Of a stretch of DNA of 64,000 nucleotides, positions 62,816-64,000 are shown in pieces. The notes beneath the pieces were generated by a model. The model was not told where the DNA came from and ran no database searches. It worked only from the letters and a program-made list of their open reading frames with translations. Within the stretch, counting starts at the first letter, position 1. Each line of letters starts with the position of its first letter. Made by a program: the position numbers and the translations under genes. Origin of the DNA: Natronobacterium haloterrestre (GTDB taxonomy: Archaea > Halobacteriota > Halobacteria > Halobacteriales > Natrialbaceae); assembly GCF_900112205.1 (NCBI RefSeq), contig NZ_FOKW01000005.1, positions 124,001 through 188,000 of the forward strand, read 5' to 3'.

Positions 62816-64000
62816 GTGACGACCTGGGACCAGCACAAGGGCGACGCGCACAATGCGGGCGTCCGTCGCGACCTCGAGGGACCGCTCCGGGTCGAGTCCG
62901 CCTGGACCGCCGACCTCGCCGGGGCCGTCGGCTCGCCGGTTCTCGACCGCGAGGCCGTCTTCGTCGGCACCGAGCGCGGGAACTGGTACGCGCTCGAGCG
63001 CGAGAGCGGTCGTCGCCGGTGGGTCTTCGAGACGTCCGGCGGTCCGGCCGCGACGCCGGTCGTGGCGCGCAACCGGGTCTACGTCGCCACCGCGGACGGG
63101 ACCGTCCACGCGCTCGAGGCCGCGACCGGCGACGAAGCCTGGGCCGCGGCGCTGCCCGGCGCGGACTCGAGTTCGCTCACCGTCGCCGACGGGCGGCTGT
63201 ACGTCGGCCACACGGCGGGTGCGTCCGCGATCGCGCTCGCGCTCGAGAGCGGCGCCGGTAGCGTGCTCGAGGAGCCCGAAGACGGGACCGCCGAGCCGGG
63301 TGAGATCCGCTGGACTCACGAAACCGACGCGCCGGTCGTCGGCCGCCCGGCGGTAGGCGACGGGGACGACGGCCAAAACCGGTTCGGCGAGCCCGAAAAC
63401 GCGAACTCGCTCCCGGACCCGACCGCGGACCCGACCGCGGACCCGAGTTCGGGCACCGAACCCGACGTCGACCTCGAGACCGGGTTCGACACCGACTTCG
63501 ACCGCGGTTCGGCGGCGTCCCGCGTGTTCGTCGCCGACGAAGACGGGACCGTCCACGCGCTCGAGGCCGCGACCGGCGACGAAGAGTGGACCGCCCCGAC
63601 CGACGGGGTCGCGACCGGCGGGCCGACGGTCGCCGACGGGCTGGTCTACGTCGCCGGCGACGACGGCACGCTGCTCGCGCTGGACGCCGACTCCGGCCGG
63701 GCGTGGTTCTCCTACGACATCGATGCCGCCTTCACCGGTTCGGCGACGGTGCTGCCCGACGTGGATACGACGTTCGTCGGCGCGACCGACGGCTACCTCC
63801 ACGTCACCGACACGTCGTTCGGCCGGCGCAAACTGCGTGGCTGGCTCTTCTCGAAGAAGGGCGTCGAGTTGGACGGGCCAGTCCGCGGGAGCCCGGTCGT
63901 CGTCGGCGACGTCGTCTGTGTCGGCGACGAGACCGGCTCGCTGTACGGACTCGACACGGCCGACGACTGCACCCACCTCTGGCACTTCGACACCGGGACC
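62816..64000 (+). CDS. PQQ-like beta-propeller repeat protein (open at window end)
   Basis: An open frame of 395 residues from GTG 62816 to the last base. It has blades with the pattern GTVHALEAATGDExW (seen twice, near 100 and 243), VYVAGDDGTLLALDADSG and GSLYGLDTADDC, the signature of PQQ-type beta-propellers. Between blades lies a low-complexity insert with the 12-base repeat DPTADPTADPSSGTEPD (about 200-220). No signal peptide is seen at the N-terminus. Function is unknown; haloarchaeal relatives may be cell-surface or cytosolic scaffolds. The C-terminus is outside the window. Confidence 0.85.
   Translation, partial: MTTWDQHKGDAHNAGVRRDLEGPLRVESAWTADLAGAVGSPVLDREAVFVGTERGNWYALERESGRRRWVFETSGGPAATPVVARNRVYVATADGTVHALEAATGDEAWAAALPGADSSSLTVADGRLYVGHTAGASAIALALESGAGSVLEEPEDGTAEPGEIRWTHETDAPVVGRPAVGDGDDGQNRFGEPENANSLPDPTADPTADPSSGTEPDVDLETGFDTDFDRGSAASRVFVADEDGTVHALEAATGDEEWTAPTDGVATGGPTVADGLVYVAGDDGTLLALDADSGRAWFSYDIDAAFTGSATVLPDVDTTFVGATDGYLHVTDTSFGRRKLRGWLFSKKGVELDGPVRGSPVVVGDVVCVGDETGSLYGLDTADDCTHLWHFDTGT

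Noticed and set aside
1-64000. tRNA and rRNA genes, CRISPR arrays, insertion sequences, integrase or prophage genes
   Set aside because: I looked for T-loop GGTTCRAATCC-type motifs, regular repeat-spacer arrays and transposase motifs in the gaps and found none that hold up.

Overview
The window is high-GC chromosomal DNA of a haloarchaeon (class Halobacteria; the very frequent CTCGAG and acidic proteins suggest Natrialbales). The evidence is: an archaeal TBP, aIF-1A, RNase Z, Hjc and RFC-like clamp-loader gene; strongly acidic proteins; a long-form halobacterial 2Fe-2S ferredoxin; halocyanin; sensory rhodopsin; HalOD1, BAT and HTH_10 domains; and many leaderless genes with a TATA element about 25-30 bases before the start codon. 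I see no rRNA, tRNA, CRISPR array, insertion sequence or prophage. Most of it looks like ordinary core chromosome with several accessory clusters.

Layout. 1-4.7 kb: housekeeping and small membrane proteins (MFS fragment, uracil-DNA glycosylase family protein, HIT protein, prepilin peptidase, ferredoxin). 4.7-12.8 kb: a transport cluster with three PiT-family permeases, two paralogous membrane/coiled-coil proteins beside them, a UspA protein and an SLC13-type permease with RCK_C-like domains. 12.9-24.1 kb: HisA with an odd acidic leader, an MFS transporter, halocyanin, a class V aminotransferase, aIF-1A, an AhpD-like protein, a DUF460 nuclease-fold protein, a DUF389 membrane protein and RNase Z. 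24.4-34.7 kb: a secreted DUF7282-like protein, an RFC-like ATPase, the transducer/receptor pair HtrII-SopII, a thioesterase, a VapBC-like pair, a tRNA/RNA methyltransferase, TBP, an ion-channel-like protein and small winged-helix proteins. 34.9-43.2 kb: HisG and then a metal (probably copper) cluster: a CPH-type P1B ATPase, a divergent membrane-anchored winged-helix protein with a His/Met loop, an MBL-fold protein, a secreted His-rich protein and a CopA with two HMA domains. 43.4-49.3 kb: a SpoIIM-like protein, an MTA/SAH deaminase, a repetitive acidic surface protein and S-adenosylhomocysteine hydrolase. 49.4-55.2 kb: a signalling cluster with a PAS protein, a HalOD1 protein and, divergent from them, a 1481-residue LOV-PAS-GAF-BAT-HTH regulator. 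55.3-64 kb: two CPBP proteases around Hjc, a zinc-ribbon winged-helix regulator, an AidB-like acyl-CoA dehydrogenase, CBS, SWIM and PspAB proteins, and an open-ended PQQ-type beta-propeller.

How they work together. Light sensing is doubly represented: SopII-HtrII for phototaxis, and a LOV-type regulator that could couple blue light to transcription. The metal cluster has export pumps, a candidate sensor and a candidate extracytoplasmic chelator. MtaD and AhcY both act on S-adenosylhomocysteine and related thioethers. The transport cluster shows repeated duplication of a permease plus coiled-coil protein module whose role is not known to me. The most promising undescribed items are the membrane-anchored His/Met-loop regulator, the PiT-associated coiled-coil family, the LOV regulator with its Gln-to-His change, and the channel with a TNGNGD filter.
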